Positions 23,870-35,993 of a stretch of 64,000 bases of DNA are shown piece by piece (the stretch's first letter is position 1; every line of letters begins with the position of its first letter). Below the pieces are notes generated by a model, which ran no database searches, was not told where the DNA came from, and saw nothing but the letters and a program-made list of their open reading frames with translations. Position numbers and translations under genes: made by a program. Source of the stretch: Artemia franciscana. Taxonomy: Eukaryota; Arthropoda; Branchiopoda; Anostraca; Artemiidae. The stretch spans positions 40,571,403-40,635,402 of the forward strand of contig NC_088873.1 of NCBI RefSeq assembly GCF_032884065.1, in the 5' to 3' direction.

Positions 23870-25184
23870 AATCAACCACTTCTGAATCAATGAACACCAA
23901 GAAAATGAAAAGTTTACAAAGATAAAATATTACTAAAAGTCATAAGGAGAAGGTAGTTGTAAACGCTTGTCTTTTTTCTGAACGTGACGAAGGAAGTTAA
24001 TTAGGAAGGAAGTTAAAAATCGTTTAAGATAAGGTTATTCTTATCTATAAACATAATTTTGCCATAAAATATTTTGCACTTTATGAGCAGGTTTATTGCA
24101 TATAGACCATGACAAGAGATTAGGCAATTGTTAGACTTGAGAAAATAAAAATAAAAAGTCTTATATAAGGGGTTATACGCTGTTTTTCAGTGGGGTGTAC
24201 AACTTAGCATCTCTAACTAGGTCCCCGGATTCCTCCACAGAACTTGCAAGCCTCTATTTGGTTGTATGCCTCATGTATTTTGTTTTGAAAAAGCCACCTA
24301 GTTCATAACTACTGGCTCTAACAATACTCATATCCTAGTTTAAAACAAGACATTTATCTAAATACCTTTGTTTATTCTAACATTTCTTATTTTTAGTTTT
24401 ATTACCTTTTTTCAATTTAGTAATAATCATTCTTTTATCCATGAAAGGGGACAGAGGTTAATCCGTAGTTTTATTGCTTAGGATTATTTTACCTCACTAG
24501 TGTTCCTTGCAAATCTGCTTTCTAAAAAAATAAAATAAAAAACATCCTAACTCTTCTCATTAAAACAAAGGAAGAAAAAAGAGCTTTTAAACCGAATTTT
24601 AACTATTAATTAACAACACACTAAATAGAATGAATGTAGGTCTTCAGACTAAATGTTTGCAGATAGAATGAGGAAAAGTTGGGTGGATTCATCAAATATT
24701 CATTTTCCTAATTTAGGCTTAAGTAGGCTAGCCTTAAGTCGGCTAAGTCATGTCAGATACCCGAACATTTTCTAATTTATGCCAGCGTTGCATGTCAAGT
24801 TATGCATTTTTTTCTTCTTTTTTTTAAAGAAAAAACAAAGAATTATCTTCTTTTGCTGTGCAATAATTAATTCTTTTATTGTTGAACATATTTCGAAACT
24901 TTAGAATATATGTTATAAACCGTATCTTTAGATTAACTTATTCCCAGTTAAAGGGCTATAAATCAGCCACTCTGTAGCTGATGGGCATGAACAGGGGTCA
25001 ATTGGGGCACAGGAAGGGGACGACTGTCTCTTTTAGATTTTGAAAAATACTACTTTTTGGTATTTTCTTTGAACCTCCGGTCTTACAATTTTGTGAGTTG
25101 GCATCCCTGGAAAAGCATGTTAGTAATGGCTTTTTCATGGGATTTTGCAGTAATCTTTTATATAGTAACGAGTCGTTACCGAAT
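23870..25184. other. Unassigned AT-rich DNA
   Basis: No gene or window-repeat member recognised. A near-palindromic patch at about 24716-24745 contains CTTAAGTAGGCTAGCCTTAAG-like sequence. Open frames at 24998-25242 on both strands overlap the approach to the LINE and lack domains. Confidence 0.5.
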
Positions 25185-27960
25185 TTTTGATTGTGCGCAA
25201 AGAAACTCATATTCCAGAGGTAGGAAGCATGAAATTAGGTGATATAGAATGTGTTTACTCAGGCAGGAAGGATGGCGTACATAGACAGTGAGTAGGGCTC
25301 ATGATGAATAAGGAAGCTACTAAGGCTTGTTTAGGCTGGGAAGGTATTAATAATAGAATACTAATTGGTCATTTTATGACTAAAAACTTCAGGTATCAAT
25401 TATAGTAGTATATACCCCTGTAGAACCAACTGACGGAGATACTAGTGACTAAGATGGATTTTACTTACAGTTACAGGAGCAAATAGACAGGGTCCCAGGT
25501 AAAAATATGTGTTTTTACTAGGAAGATTTTAACACCCAGGTCGGTAGAAATAGGGATAGATGGTATCCTAACCTAGGTAAATTTGGTATAGGAAAAGACA
25601 TTTGCAACAGACATTTGCAATTTTATTGGTATAACAGTCTAGTTATAACTTATACGGTGTTTGGTCATAAAATGGCCAATAAGTTAACATGGTATTCACG
25701 CGATGGTAAGACAGCAAACCTAATTGATTATGCTATAGTAAACAGAAGACTCGACAGGATCAATGCAAGATACTAGGGTATATAGAAGTGCTGTTACTAA
25801 TGTCAAAAGTAAAGATCACGATCTAGTAGTGTCTAGTGTTAATCTAAAGCTGAAATTTCGGAAGGGTAACTACCTCCCGGGAAGTTATGATAATGGTAGA
25901 CTCCAGGATGAGAATTTGAGAGAAATTTTCCAGGAACAATTGAATACTAAACTTGAGAGCTTAAAATTTGATAACGTGGAAGATGGTAGGACTAATTTTA
26001 GAAAAACAATTTGTTAAGTTGCTGCTGATGTCTTGGGAAGAAAGTTAGGACTGCAGCAAGGATTATTAGTGCAAAAACTTTATGTTTAATAGAGAGGTGC
26101 TTGCACAAGAATTATCTAAGTGATAGATCATATGAAAACAAAAGGAATGTAAAGAAGGCGGAGAACTAATAAAATATGAACTAAGAAGATTCATAACATA
26201 CAATATGAACTGAGTTTTGAAGTGGATGCCATGGATAGAATTACCGATGATCTTGAAGATGGATATAGACGGCATAATAATAAAATATTGTGCTGGCATG
26301 TTAATAAATTCAGAGGGAATTGTCAATCCGGATTGGCCCCAGTTAAAGGTAGGAAAAGGGCCACAATCAGTGATAAGGAAAGAGTTAAAGGGAGATGGAC
26401 AGAACATTTTGAGAATGTGCTACACCGAGATAAAGTTGTAGGAGAAGATATAGAGGAAAATGAGAAAGTTAGCGATAACTTGGATGTGAAGGAAGATTTG
26501 TTGTGTGAGGAAGAATTAGCGACAGTACTAAAAGGATTAAAAAATAATAAGGCTCCAGGCACTGATAGTGTGGTAAATGAGTTTCTTAAGTATGATGGCT
26601 CTTAGGTTAGAAATAAGTTACTGAAGAATACGAATATGATTTTTGAAAAAGGGTAAGTATCTAGGGATTTTACGAAAACCTTAATTAAACCACTGTATGA
26701 AAAAGGTGGTAAGAGTGAGTGTGGTATTTATCGAGGTATTAGTCTGGTCTCTGCAGGTAGCAAATTACTTAGTAATATGATACTTTTTAGACTGAGAGAT
26801 ACTGTAGACAAAGTTCGAAGAGAAGAACAGAGTGGTTTTAAAAAAGGTAGAGGATGTGTCGACCAAATTATCACTCTATGGTTAATAATTGAGAAGTGCC
26901 TGAGTTATCAAACATCTTTGGTCCTTAGTTTAAACGGTAATGACCAAGTGTTCGGTTCTGTTGATAGAAGAGCTTTAGCGAATGTCTTATCCTTGTATGA
27001 TATACAAGACAAATATATTAAGGTGATTAGTGCTATGTACGAGAATAGCACTGCAGCGTTTAAGGTAGGAAATGAGGCTAGCAGTTGGCTTTGTTTTAAG
27101 TCAGGAGTTAAGTAGGGTTGTGTTCAATCCCCCTTTATATGGATCATTTTGATGGACTTTGTCTTAAGGAGCACAGGAAAGGTAATGGGAGATCACGGAA
27201 TCAAATAAGGAGGAAAAACTCCCCTGGACTTAGATTATGCTGATGATTTAAGCATCCTAGATGAAAGTGTGAGCAAAATGAATGAACGCTTTGATGTTTT
27301 GCGAGTTCAGGGTGCTAGAACATGTTTGAAAATGAATGTTAAGAAGACTAAGTAACTAAGGCTAGGAATAAGTGAAGATAAAAATGTGACGTTGGGTAAC
27401 GAAAAGATTAATCAGGTGGGCAGCTTTACTTACCTTCCTAGTATTATTAGTAAAGACGATGCGAGCAGTGAAGATGTTAAAAGCAGAATAGCCAAGGCTC
27501 AGGTTTTTTCTCAGTTAAAAAAGTTTGGAAGAATAGGTAGATAAGTCTTCAAGCTAAGATTAGAATTTTAGAAGCTACAGTGATGACAGTGGTCAAATGT
27601 GGCTCTGAAGTATGGGCGCTGTGAAAACCCGATGGAGATTTGCTAGATGTTTTCCAGAGAAATTGGCTACGGATTGTTCTGGGTACCCGGCTGACTGACC
27701 GTATTTAAAACAGTAGGCTGTACGAAAAGTGTCGTTCAATCCCACTTTCTAGGGCTACAATGAGAAAGAGGATGAGATGGCTAGGGTACGCACTACGGAT
27801 GAAGGATGACAGATTACTGAAGATTGTTCTTTTCGGCCAGCCGTCTAGGGCTAAACAGAAAGCATATCCTCATTTGGGGTGGGATTAAGTCATAAAGAAG
27901 GGTTTAAAGAAATCGGGAGCTTAATAGGAGGGTGTAAAGAGGAAGGTTTTGAATGGATTG
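25185..27960 (+). pseudogene. LINE endonuclease/reverse transcriptase, inactive
   Basis: The reading frame is broken by many stops, for example before EDFNTQV (TTTTACTAGGAAG near 25517), after YDGS (26603) and after SGVK (27113). In the RT, the block that normally reads F-x-D-(4-5)-F-D-S-V-D-R is here LNGNDQVFGSVDR (about 26930-26970), so the first catalytic Asp is replaced. The second catalytic motif YADD (27236-27247) is intact. Loss of the first Asp would abolish polymerisation even without the stops. Confidence 0.85.
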
Positions 27961-28045
27961 GAAAAATGGAGGAGAAGCGTGCGTAGCTGTGTTGGCCTCA
28001 GGCGGCTTGATGCTGCGGTGAGTTGTCAGTAGTAGTAGTAGTGCA
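25185..28045 (+). mobile_element. 5'-truncated non-LTR retrotransposon, RTE-like
   Basis: Order of remains: endonuclease C-terminal two thirds (from GSMKLGDIECVYSGRKDG near 25220; then VVYTPVEPTDGD, EDFNTQVGRNRDRW, LTWYSRDGKTANLIDYAIVN), a linker (KGRWTEHFENVLHRD), reverse transcriptase (KNNKAPGTDSVVNEFL, YRGISLVSAGSKLL, EEQSGFKKGRGCVDQI, LDLDYADDLSIL), a thumb/C-terminal region, then the 3' end GCGTGCGTAGCTGTGTTGGC and an AGT microsatellite at 28030-28041. The AP-endonuclease plus this RT style points to the RTE group; clade placement is an inference. The 5' part of the endonuclease is missing. Confidence 0.88.
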
Positions 28046-28584
28046 AATGGAACGGGTAAAAACTAATTCATTCAAATTATGTCAAGTGTTTTCGAATAAC
28101 ACTAGGAAGCTTTAAAGCACCAAGAACACTAAAATACTGTCACCCTTCTCTGGAGCCATCTAATATCTGAAAACTACGACCTTTTTAAGATTATTCTTTG
28201 ATGTTCTGAATAAGGTTGGGCACCACTGTTGATATAATTTTGAAGCATTTGAAAAAAATTGACAATGACAAAATTGACAATTGAAAATTTTCAATTTTTC
28301 AAAATTTGAAAATTGACAAAAATTTTACAAAAAAAAATGATGAAAACCTTAATTTCCCCTCCTTCTAAGAAAATTTACTCGATTGTTCCCTCCCTCACAA
28401 AAATATTCCTGAGAAATCCTTACTGGTAAAAATATCTATGTCAAAGCGACTAGTTGTTTAAGGTCCACTAGACAAGCTGTTTTTCACTGTAACCCATTTT
28501 TGGAAAAAAAAAGTGCTGGGGAACATCCAAGGGAGGGGACGAAGAAGAAACTTACAAAAAACCTTTACAAACTTTACAAGAAAA
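28046..28584. other. Unassigned DNA with simple repeat
   Basis: 28240-28345 is a low-complexity stretch built on TTGACAAT and GAAAATTGAC, partly self-complementary. No gene. Confidence 0.5.
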
Positions 28585-28690
28585 AATGTATGGAAAATTT
28601 GTTTATAACAATTTTTGCTACTTTTATAGGAGTCAGACCAAAAAATTCGAAGGTTGGTCAAACCAGTGCCCCCCCTGGAAATAGCCTTGG
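28585..28690 (-). mobile_element. Transposon end, family T (copy 3)
   Basis: Minus strand: CCAGGGGGGGCACTGGTTTG, then GAATTTTTTGGTCTGACTCC and ATAAACAAATTTTCC. Same order as the other T copies. The small frames on both strands are not genes. Confidence 0.6.
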
Positions 28691-29104
28691 GAACACATTT
28701 TCATTCTAAGGACGAGGAAATCAACTACAAAGGTGCAAAGACAATTTATAAAGGTTGGTGATGTATGGCATCACAAGAACAAAGTTAATTTAATAGATAC
28801 TGCTTTCTTCTACCTAGGATACCAGAAAAATATAATTACATCGCTCTCGCAGTTGTCCTGGTGATTTATCGAGTTCTAGTATTATTGCTAGTTCAATTTT
28901 CTCTTTGTAAAGATACGAGGGGGGCATTATAGAGTTTAATGGCTTTGTTGTTTATTTCCAGCCTGTTTCAAGGATAAGTTTTCATTACATCTTAATAGAA
29001 GATCTAAAGCCGAACTGACCTACTATGATAAAACAAAGAAGAAAAAGCTAATTTTGTGGCTTCATAAAGGTAGCTCACTAATCTTTCTATTAGTTACTTT
29101 CGTT

Positions 29105-29255
29105 TATTATCTGCACATTCTATTTAAATAAGAAAAAAAATACAAAATGATTATAACCGTTATTAGATTATTTATTTTGAATATATTTGCCCCTAAAATG
29201 TCTGCACCCGGGGCAAGTACCCCCTCCGCCCACCACCCCCGAAGTTACCTGTGAC
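29105..29255 (-). mobile_element. Family B unit, single copy
   Basis: On the minus strand it has GGGGGTACTTGCCCCGGGTG, ACATTTTAGGGGC, ATAACGGTTATAATCATTTT and CTTATTTAAATA, the landmarks of the 260-bp unit amplified at 34.2-35.9 kb. Confidence 0.75.
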
Positions 29256-29319
29256 TAATAACTTTGAATTTTTTTTAAACAAACAAAAGAAACATCTTAG
29301 GAAATTGCGTTTATAACCG

Positions 29320-29320
<1 letters not shown>

Positions 29321-29391
<71 letters not shown>
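29321..29391. repeat. (TA)n microsatellite
   Basis: 71 bp of TA that abuts the truncated fold-back module of the following family A copy. Confidence 0.95.
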
Positions 29392-29393
<2 letters not shown>

Positions 29394-30387
29394 TTGCGCT
29401 AAAATTTGACTCTTTCTCTGAACTCTACTTTTTAAAACAATAAAAAACTTTAGCGTAAAGTCCGAGGCCTCAACGAGGGGACAACCCCTTTCATATACGG
29501 AATAATTTCTGTTCGTTTTAAGTTTTAATGTTGCTCCTTACTTTCAGTTGAAAAAACTTGTTTTTTCTATTTAATTTTTGAACGTTTTTGAATTAATGCA
29601 TGTTATCATTTTGGCTCACCGTACATGAATTATTAAAACGAAATTTGCATATTATTTTTATTTTTGCTAATTGGCTTTCTCTTAGTTTTAATCAGACAAT
29701 TTTGAGAAAAGGGGGTGGGGGAGGAAGCCTAGTTGCCTTCCAATCTTTTGATTACTTCAAAAGGCAACTAGAACTTTTAATTTGTTACGAACGTTTTTAT
29801 TAGTAAAAAATATACATAACTTACGAATTAACTTACGTAACGAACTTCTATATTCGTACATTTTTATTAGGCGTATGAGGTTTCCCCCTCGTTAATACCT
29901 CGCTCTTTATACTGAAGCTTAAAATTTCTCCAAATTTTTAAAGAATGACCCCTGAATCACAAAGGTCGTTGAATAAATAGTTGAAATTACTAAAAATACT
30001 TTAGCGCAAAGAGCGAGGTATTCAGGAGGAGATGAACCCCTCACATTCGTAATAGTTTCTGTTCGTTTGAAGTTTTAATGCTGCTTTTTGCTTTCAGTTG
30101 AAAAAGACTTTTTCATATTTATTTTTTCATTATTTTTTTGTTTTAAATAATGCTAGAAAATCCTGCACCCCCTTAATGAAAATTCTTTTACACCAAGACA
30201 AATTCCTCCACGGAAAGATCTTCCCAAGCAACCTTTTCTCCTCAAGCCCTCCCCCCCCTCAACCATAAAAATCCCCTGAAAATGTCTCTACGCTTCCCAA
30301 TAACCATTACTATATGTAAGCATTGGTCAAAGTTTGTAACTTGTAGCCCCTCCCCCGGGGACTGTGAGGGAGTATGTAATCCCTCAC
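29392..30387 (-). mobile_element. Family A element, copy 1
   Basis: Inverse orientation. It starts inside the fold-back module next to the TA tract (only the arm with ACTTTAGCGTAAAG ... TGTTGCTCCTTACTTTCAGTT is left), then the spacer with TTGAATTAATGCATG, the second module, and the body up to the block beginning GGGACTGTGAGGGAGTATG. The element's 5' terminus is missing; sequence from 30388 is unrelated. Several G/C-runs and no coding capacity. Confidence 0.8.
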
Positions 30388-31365
30388 CAAATAGAGAATC
30401 ACCATTTTTAATAATTGCAATTTTTTGTTTTTTTGGGGCCTTCCTACTGATATTATATAACTGGTTACGCTAGAAAAATTTCTTTGTTAAGGGGTTTTTG
30501 GATTGTTTTAATCCCTTGTTAAAAATATATACAAATATTTTTGCAGCCAATAGTTTTTTTTTTAATCTTTACTCACTTTAATGTCTTTTCATACTGTTAA
30601 ATATATTATTATATTGTCAAATATACTTAATATTGTCAAAACAGAGAATCATCATTTGTAATAATTGTAAATTTTCGTTTTTGGGCATTCCTACTGACAT
30701 TATATAACTGGTAGCGTTCAAACCTGTAAGCTTAATCGCGTAGTGACTTGATTTTATCTAACAAAAAGGCAAACTAATTTTAAAATTTTCGGGTATTTTT
30801 CTAGTTTGGATTAAAGCATTAAAATTATTCCTCAGGCATCTTGAATATTTTGCAGTTCACATAATAACTTTAGCGTTTCTGAACTGAACTTAACAAATTT
30901 TTCAACTTTTTTTCATGTCTTAAAAAGACATTTCTTATGCTTAAAAGATAATAAAAAGGTAATTATGGTAATAAAGGTAATAAAAAGGATAAAAGGTAAT
31001 TATGGTTTGTTTTAACAACAGTTTCTATAAAGCTTCAAACTTTTGGTTTTCTTTTTTAAAGATTTTGAATTATTGTAATTCCTTGCTAAAACATATATTC
31101 AAATATTTTTGCAATTACCAATTTTTGTCTTTTTACGCAATTTAATGTCTTTTCATGCTTAGGTCCATTCAAAGATATTGGATTATTACTTCAAGTCCGA
31201 TTTCTAACAACGAATTCTACTTAGCTTTAAAATTTTTTTCGAGATTTTTGAATTGTTACAATTTCTTATCAAAATATATGCAAATACCTTTGCGATTGCA
31301 GTTTTTCGCTCTTTAAGCCATTTAATATAAACTTCTTCATACATGAAAACCTTCAATTTTCGGAA
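30388..31365. repeat. AT-rich region with diverged internal repeats
   Basis: A block AGAGAATCACCATTTTTAAT through CCTACTGATATTATATAACT at about 30400 recurs at about 30643. A second unit (TTG.AATTGTT..AAT..CTT.TTAAAA..ATAT..AAATA..TTTGC) appears near 30493, 31060 and 31247. Non-coding. Confidence 0.6.
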
Positions 31366-32925
31366 ACAAGTAAGGAGCGACCCGGCTCAGTAATAATAGA
31401 AACTTTAAATAACGGTATTTTGATACCAATAGCTGATTTAAAATGCTGATTTTAAATATATAAGTTTAATAAATTTAGTCTTACCAATCAAAAGTTACGA
31501 GCCTGAGAAAATTTACTTTATTTTAGAAAATAGGAAACATCCCCTAAAAGTCGTTTGTATTTTTGCCAGAAGAGAGAACACAGATGCGTGTTAATTTTTT
31601 TCTTTTTTTTCCAAGGGTGATCGTATCGACAGAGTGATCCTCGAATGTCGCGAGAGGGCTCATTCTAAAGAAAATTAAAAGTTCTAGTGCCCTTTTTAAG
31701 TGTCCAAAACTTGGAGGCCACCTAGGCCCCCTTTCACGCTCATTTTTTCCCAAAGTCACCAGATCAAAATTTTGAGATAGCTATGCTATTTTGTTCAACA
31801 TAGTCGAAAAACCTAATAACTATGTCTTTGGGGACGACTTAACCCCCACAGTCCCCCGTGGAGGGGCTGCAAGTTACAAACTTTGACCATTGTTTGCATA
31901 TAGTAATGGTTACTGGAAAGTGTACAGACGTTTTCAGGGGTACTTTTTTGCGTCGGGGTGTGGGTGGGCCAGGGGGAGGGGGTTACGTGGGAAGATCTTT
32001 CCATGGAGGAATGGATTATAAGGGGAGAGAATTTTCATAAAGGGTGGCACAGGATTTTCTAGCATTATTTTAAAAAATAATGAGAAAATAAATAAAAAAA
32101 GTTTTTTTCAATTGGAAGTAAGGAGCAGCATTAAAACTTAAAACAAACAGAAAATATTACGTATATAAGGGGGTTCGTCTCCTCCACAATACTTTGCTCT
32201 TTACGCTACAGTATTTTTAGTAATTTCATATATTTATTCCACGGCCTTTGTGATTCAGGGTTCATTCTTAAAGAACTGGGACAAAATTCAAGCTTTAGTG
32301 TAAAGAGCGAGGCATTGACGAGGGAGCGAACCCCCTCATATACGTAATAAAAATATACAAATATAGAGTTCGTTACGTGAGTTAATTCGTATGTTACGTA
32401 TATTTATTACTAATAAAAAAGATAGTAAAAAAATAAAAGTTCTAGTTGCATTTTGAAGTAACCAAAAATTGGAGGGCAACTAGGACTCGTTCTCCGCCCC
32501 TTTTTTTCAAAATCGGCCAACCAAACTATGAGAAAGCCATTTAGCCAAAAAAAAAATAATATGGAAATTTCATTTTAATTATTCGTGTTAAAATAAAACC
32601 CTACGAAACAAGTTTTTTTAAATAAAAAAACAAGTTTTTTTAACTACAAGTAAGGAGCGACATTAAAACTTAAAACAAATAGAAATTATTCTTTATATGA
32701 AAGGGGTCATCCACTCTCCAACGCCTCTCTCTTTTCGCTAAAGTTTTTATTGTTTTAAAAAGTATAGTTGGGACAAAGAGTCAAACTGTACCGTAAAGAG
32801 TGGGATGTTGAAGAGGGGACAACCCCTTTCATATACGGAATAATTTCTGTTCGTTTTAAGTTTTAATGTTGCTCCTTACTCGCAGTTAAAAAAAACTTGT
32901 TTTTTTTTTAAATATCGAAACTGAT
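31366..32925 (+). mobile_element. Family A element, copy 2 (nearly complete)
   Basis: Starts within the terminal motif at AAGTAAGGAGCGACCCGGCT (the hairpin itself is absent), runs through the unique body (31390-32090), a first, decayed fold-back module (about 32100-32345), a spacer with GGAGGGCAACTAGGACTC, and a second module (about 32640-32890) ending GTTGCTCCTTACTCGCAGTT. The frames at 31544-32040 on both strands are fortuitous. Confidence 0.85.
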
Positions 32926-33501
32926 CCTAACTTGTCTGTATATGAATACTGATTAATGAATACTAAAGTATATAAAAATGAGGTCACTCACATAAATATT
33001 TTATTTCCCAAATTAAGGCTCTTAACAAATTTTCTCAAACTTCTGACCTATCTAAATTGTTTTCTTAGGCCAGAATATCCAAGGCTGCCAATATTTCCCG
33101 AAAAAGTATAGAGCCGTCTCGAGAAAAAATACTAATTTAACGCTAAGAGGCCTTGTCGTATACGGGTGAAATATCCTTTTGATTGTTTCTGTTATTTTTC
33201 CTCATACTGGCCGTAAATCCGTTTCACTTCTCTAGATTTACCTCTTTGTATTGTGTTTTATTGGAAACCAAATTGCATTGAAATGCACATCGGAAGGTAT
33301 GGGTTTGCACTGGGAGAGGGGATTGGGAGTTCGGAATATTGCAAGGATACGTAACAACTAGTTCACTTATTAATGCTGTGAATGATATTTCACAATGATA
33401 TTTTGCAAATTTCACTATATTTCTAAAGGTTTTGTCCGTTTAAAAACTTCCATTTCATTTTAATTATAAAAGGGGAGGCAGTGTGGTCCAAGAAACTCTA
33501 G
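32926..33501. other. Unassigned DNA
   Basis: No gene or repeat member recognised. Minus-strand frame 33224-33415 has no domain. Confidence 0.5.
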
Positions 33502-33600
33502 CAGGGACGTAATTTGCTATGGAGCAGGGTAACTGATGCCGAAGACCTCAGTCCCCGACCCCAGTTTGCCCCTCCCATTTTAAATTTTATTCCTTAAAAG
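33502..33600 (-). mobile_element. Family M end (copy 3, one end only)
   Basis: CAGGGACGTAATTTGCTATG ... CCTCAGTCCCC..CCCCAGTTTGCCCC corresponds to the reverse complement of the right end of the complete M element (47640-47717). Confidence 0.65.
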
Positions 33601-34220
33601 TTTTTGTCAAAACTACGATAAGGCTTCATAATTTAATCATCCATAGAAACGGGTCAATTTTCTTCAATATATTGTTGCCTCTAGGGTACTATATGGCATA
33701 GTAAGTATATTATATACTATATGGCAGAAATAAGGTTTATTTTCTCTTTAAAATATGCCATGCGCATAGCTGTAACTTAGACGCCAGTATCATTGGTTCA
33801 TTACTTTCAGATCTATTCTTTCACTTAGGTTTCACTTGTACCAAATTATGGTATCACGCGGACTTTTTCTTAGAGAATAATCTAAATGTTCTTACAAAAT
33901 AATAAATTTTAATTTCTTTCAAACAATTTTCAACGAATTTTCAATGTATTCTTTAATGCAAAAAAAAAAATACAAAGCACATTTTGATATTGTAATTTAG
34001 TGGATGTTAAAGGAATCTCACCTATCGAATAATAAGAAAGTTACCGTTTTGTATCATAAAATCAAGCCGAAAAACAGCAGAAATTTAAGTTAACAAAAAC
34101 GTGCACAGTGAGCATTAACATTTTAGTACCAAGGGCATGAAAATAAAAAAAAAGGCCCAGGACTCATCTAAGATCTATTCAAAACTGTCAACCACAATTT
34201 TTTAAGGTATTTCTTTTATT
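33601..34220. other. Unassigned AT-rich DNA
   Basis: Nothing recognised beyond short direct repeats such as ATATGGCA near 33690-33725. Confidence 0.5.
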
Positions 34221-35993
34221 GGTTCAAAGTTTTTTTGTCGGAGGCAACTTTAGAAGGGGCAGAGGGGACACTTGCCCTGGTCAAAAACATTTTAGGGTCG
34301 CATAGTTTTAAATAAAAAATCTAACATTTATAATCGTTTTGTAATTTTTGAATTTTCTTATTTAAATAAAGTAGTTAAGCAAAAATTAAAATAATTAAAT
34401 TAAAATAATTTATAGTAATTTAAAAAATGACAAATAAACTATAAAAATTATTAAGAAATAAATCATTAAATTGGAAATTAGGTTCAAAGTTTTTTTTTGT
34501 CAGAGGCAACTTTAGAAGGTGCAGAGGGGACACTTGCCCTGGGCACAGAAATTTTAGGGTCGCAAAGTTTTAAAAAATAATTTAGCGGTTATAATCATTT
34601 TGTAATTTTTGAATTTTCTTATTTAAATAAAGTAGTGAAATAAAAATTAAAATAATTACGTTAAAATAATTTAAAAAATGACAAATAAACTATAAAAGTA
34701 ATTAAAAAATAAATTATTAAATTGAAAATTAGATTCAAAGTTTTTTTTTGTCAGGGGCAACTTTAGAAGGGGCAGACGGGACAACTGCCCTGTGCACGTA
34801 AATTTCGGGGTTGCAAAGTTTAAATAAATAATCTAACGGTTATAATCATTTTGCAATTTTTGAATTTTCTTATTTAAATAAAGTAGTTAAATAAAAGTTA
34901 CAATAATTAAATTGAAATAAATTGTAATAATTCAAAAAACGACAAATAAACTATAAAAATAATAAAAAATAAATTATTAAATTGAAAATTAGGTTCAAAG
35001 TTTTTTTGTCGGATGCAACTTTAGAAGGGGCAAAGGGGACACTTGTCCTGGGCACAGAAATTTTAGGGTCTCAAAGTTTTAAATAAATAATTTAACGGTT
35101 ATAATTATTTTGTAGTTTTTGAATTTTCTTATTTAAATAAAGTAATTAAATAAAAATTAAAATAATTAAATTGGAATAACTTATAATAATCTAAAAAATG
35201 ACAAATAAACCATAAAAATATTTAAAAAATGAATTATTAAATTGAAAATTAGGTTCAAAGTTTTTTTCGGCAGATGCAACTTTAGAAGGGGCAGGGGCCC
35301 AGGACTCAAACTATAAAACTAATTAAAAAATAAATTATTAAATTGAAAATTAGGTTCAAAGCTTTTTGTCGGAGGCAACTTTAGAAGGGGCAGAGGGGAC
35401 ACATGCCCTGGGCACAGAAATTTTAGGGTCTCAAAGTTTTAAATAAATAATTTAACGGTTATAATTATTTTGTATTTTTAGAATTTTCTTATTTAAATAA
35501 AGTAGTTAAATAAAAATTAAAATAATTAAATTGGAATAACTTATAATAATAAAAAAATGACAAATAAACCATAAAAATATTTAAAAAATGAATTTTTAAA
35601 TTGAAAATTAGGTTCAAAGTTTTTTTCGTCAGAGGCAACTTTAGAAGGGGCAGAGGGGACACTTGCCCTGGGCACATAAATTTTAGAGTCGCGAAGTTCT
35701 AAATAAATAATCTAAACTTTGTAATCATTTTGAAATTTTTGAATTTTCTTATTTAAATAAAGTAGTTAAATAAAAATTAAAATAATTAAATTGAAATAAT
35801 TTATAATAATTTCAAAAATAACAAATAAACTATAAAAATAATTTAAAAATAAATTATTAAATCATTAATAAATTGAAAATTATTTTGTTATTAAACAAAA
35901 TTTTGTTGAAATTTTGCCTTAAAATTTTGTGGAAGACAGGTGAGCGTTAATCAAGATTTTTCCCCGGCCGCAAGAGAGGCCAGAACCGCCACG
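34221..35993 (-). repeat. Family B element with 260-bp unit tandemly expanded
   Basis: Units starting GGTTCAAAG or GATTCAAAG lie at 34221, 34481, 34732, 34992, 35252, 35353 and 35611: six nearly full copies of 251-268 bp plus one cut to 101 bp. Each has GGCAACTTTAGAAGGGGCAG, ACTTGCCCTGGGCAC, TTTAACGGTTATAAT and an AAATAATTAAAAT tail. To the right, 35880-35993 matches in reverse the left end of the family B element at 15865, ending GGCCAGAACCGCCAC. So the array is an element whose inner segment multiplied in place. Low-GC frames in it are not genes. Confidence 0.88.

Noticed and set aside
25057-25242. Open frames on both strands just before the LINE
   Set aside because: They straddle the truncation point of the LINE and have no domain of their own; LINE similarity starts near 25185 in another frame.
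31544-32040. Frames on both strands within family A copies (also 54527-54718, 55251-55439, 61902-62126, 62559-62900)
   Set aside because: Similar peptides appear only because the DNA copies are similar. Stops occur at differing places and no domain is seen.
34221-35993. CRISPR-like regular repetition
   Set aside because: Units are 250-268 bp with no short repeat/spacer pattern. The DNA is eukaryotic.
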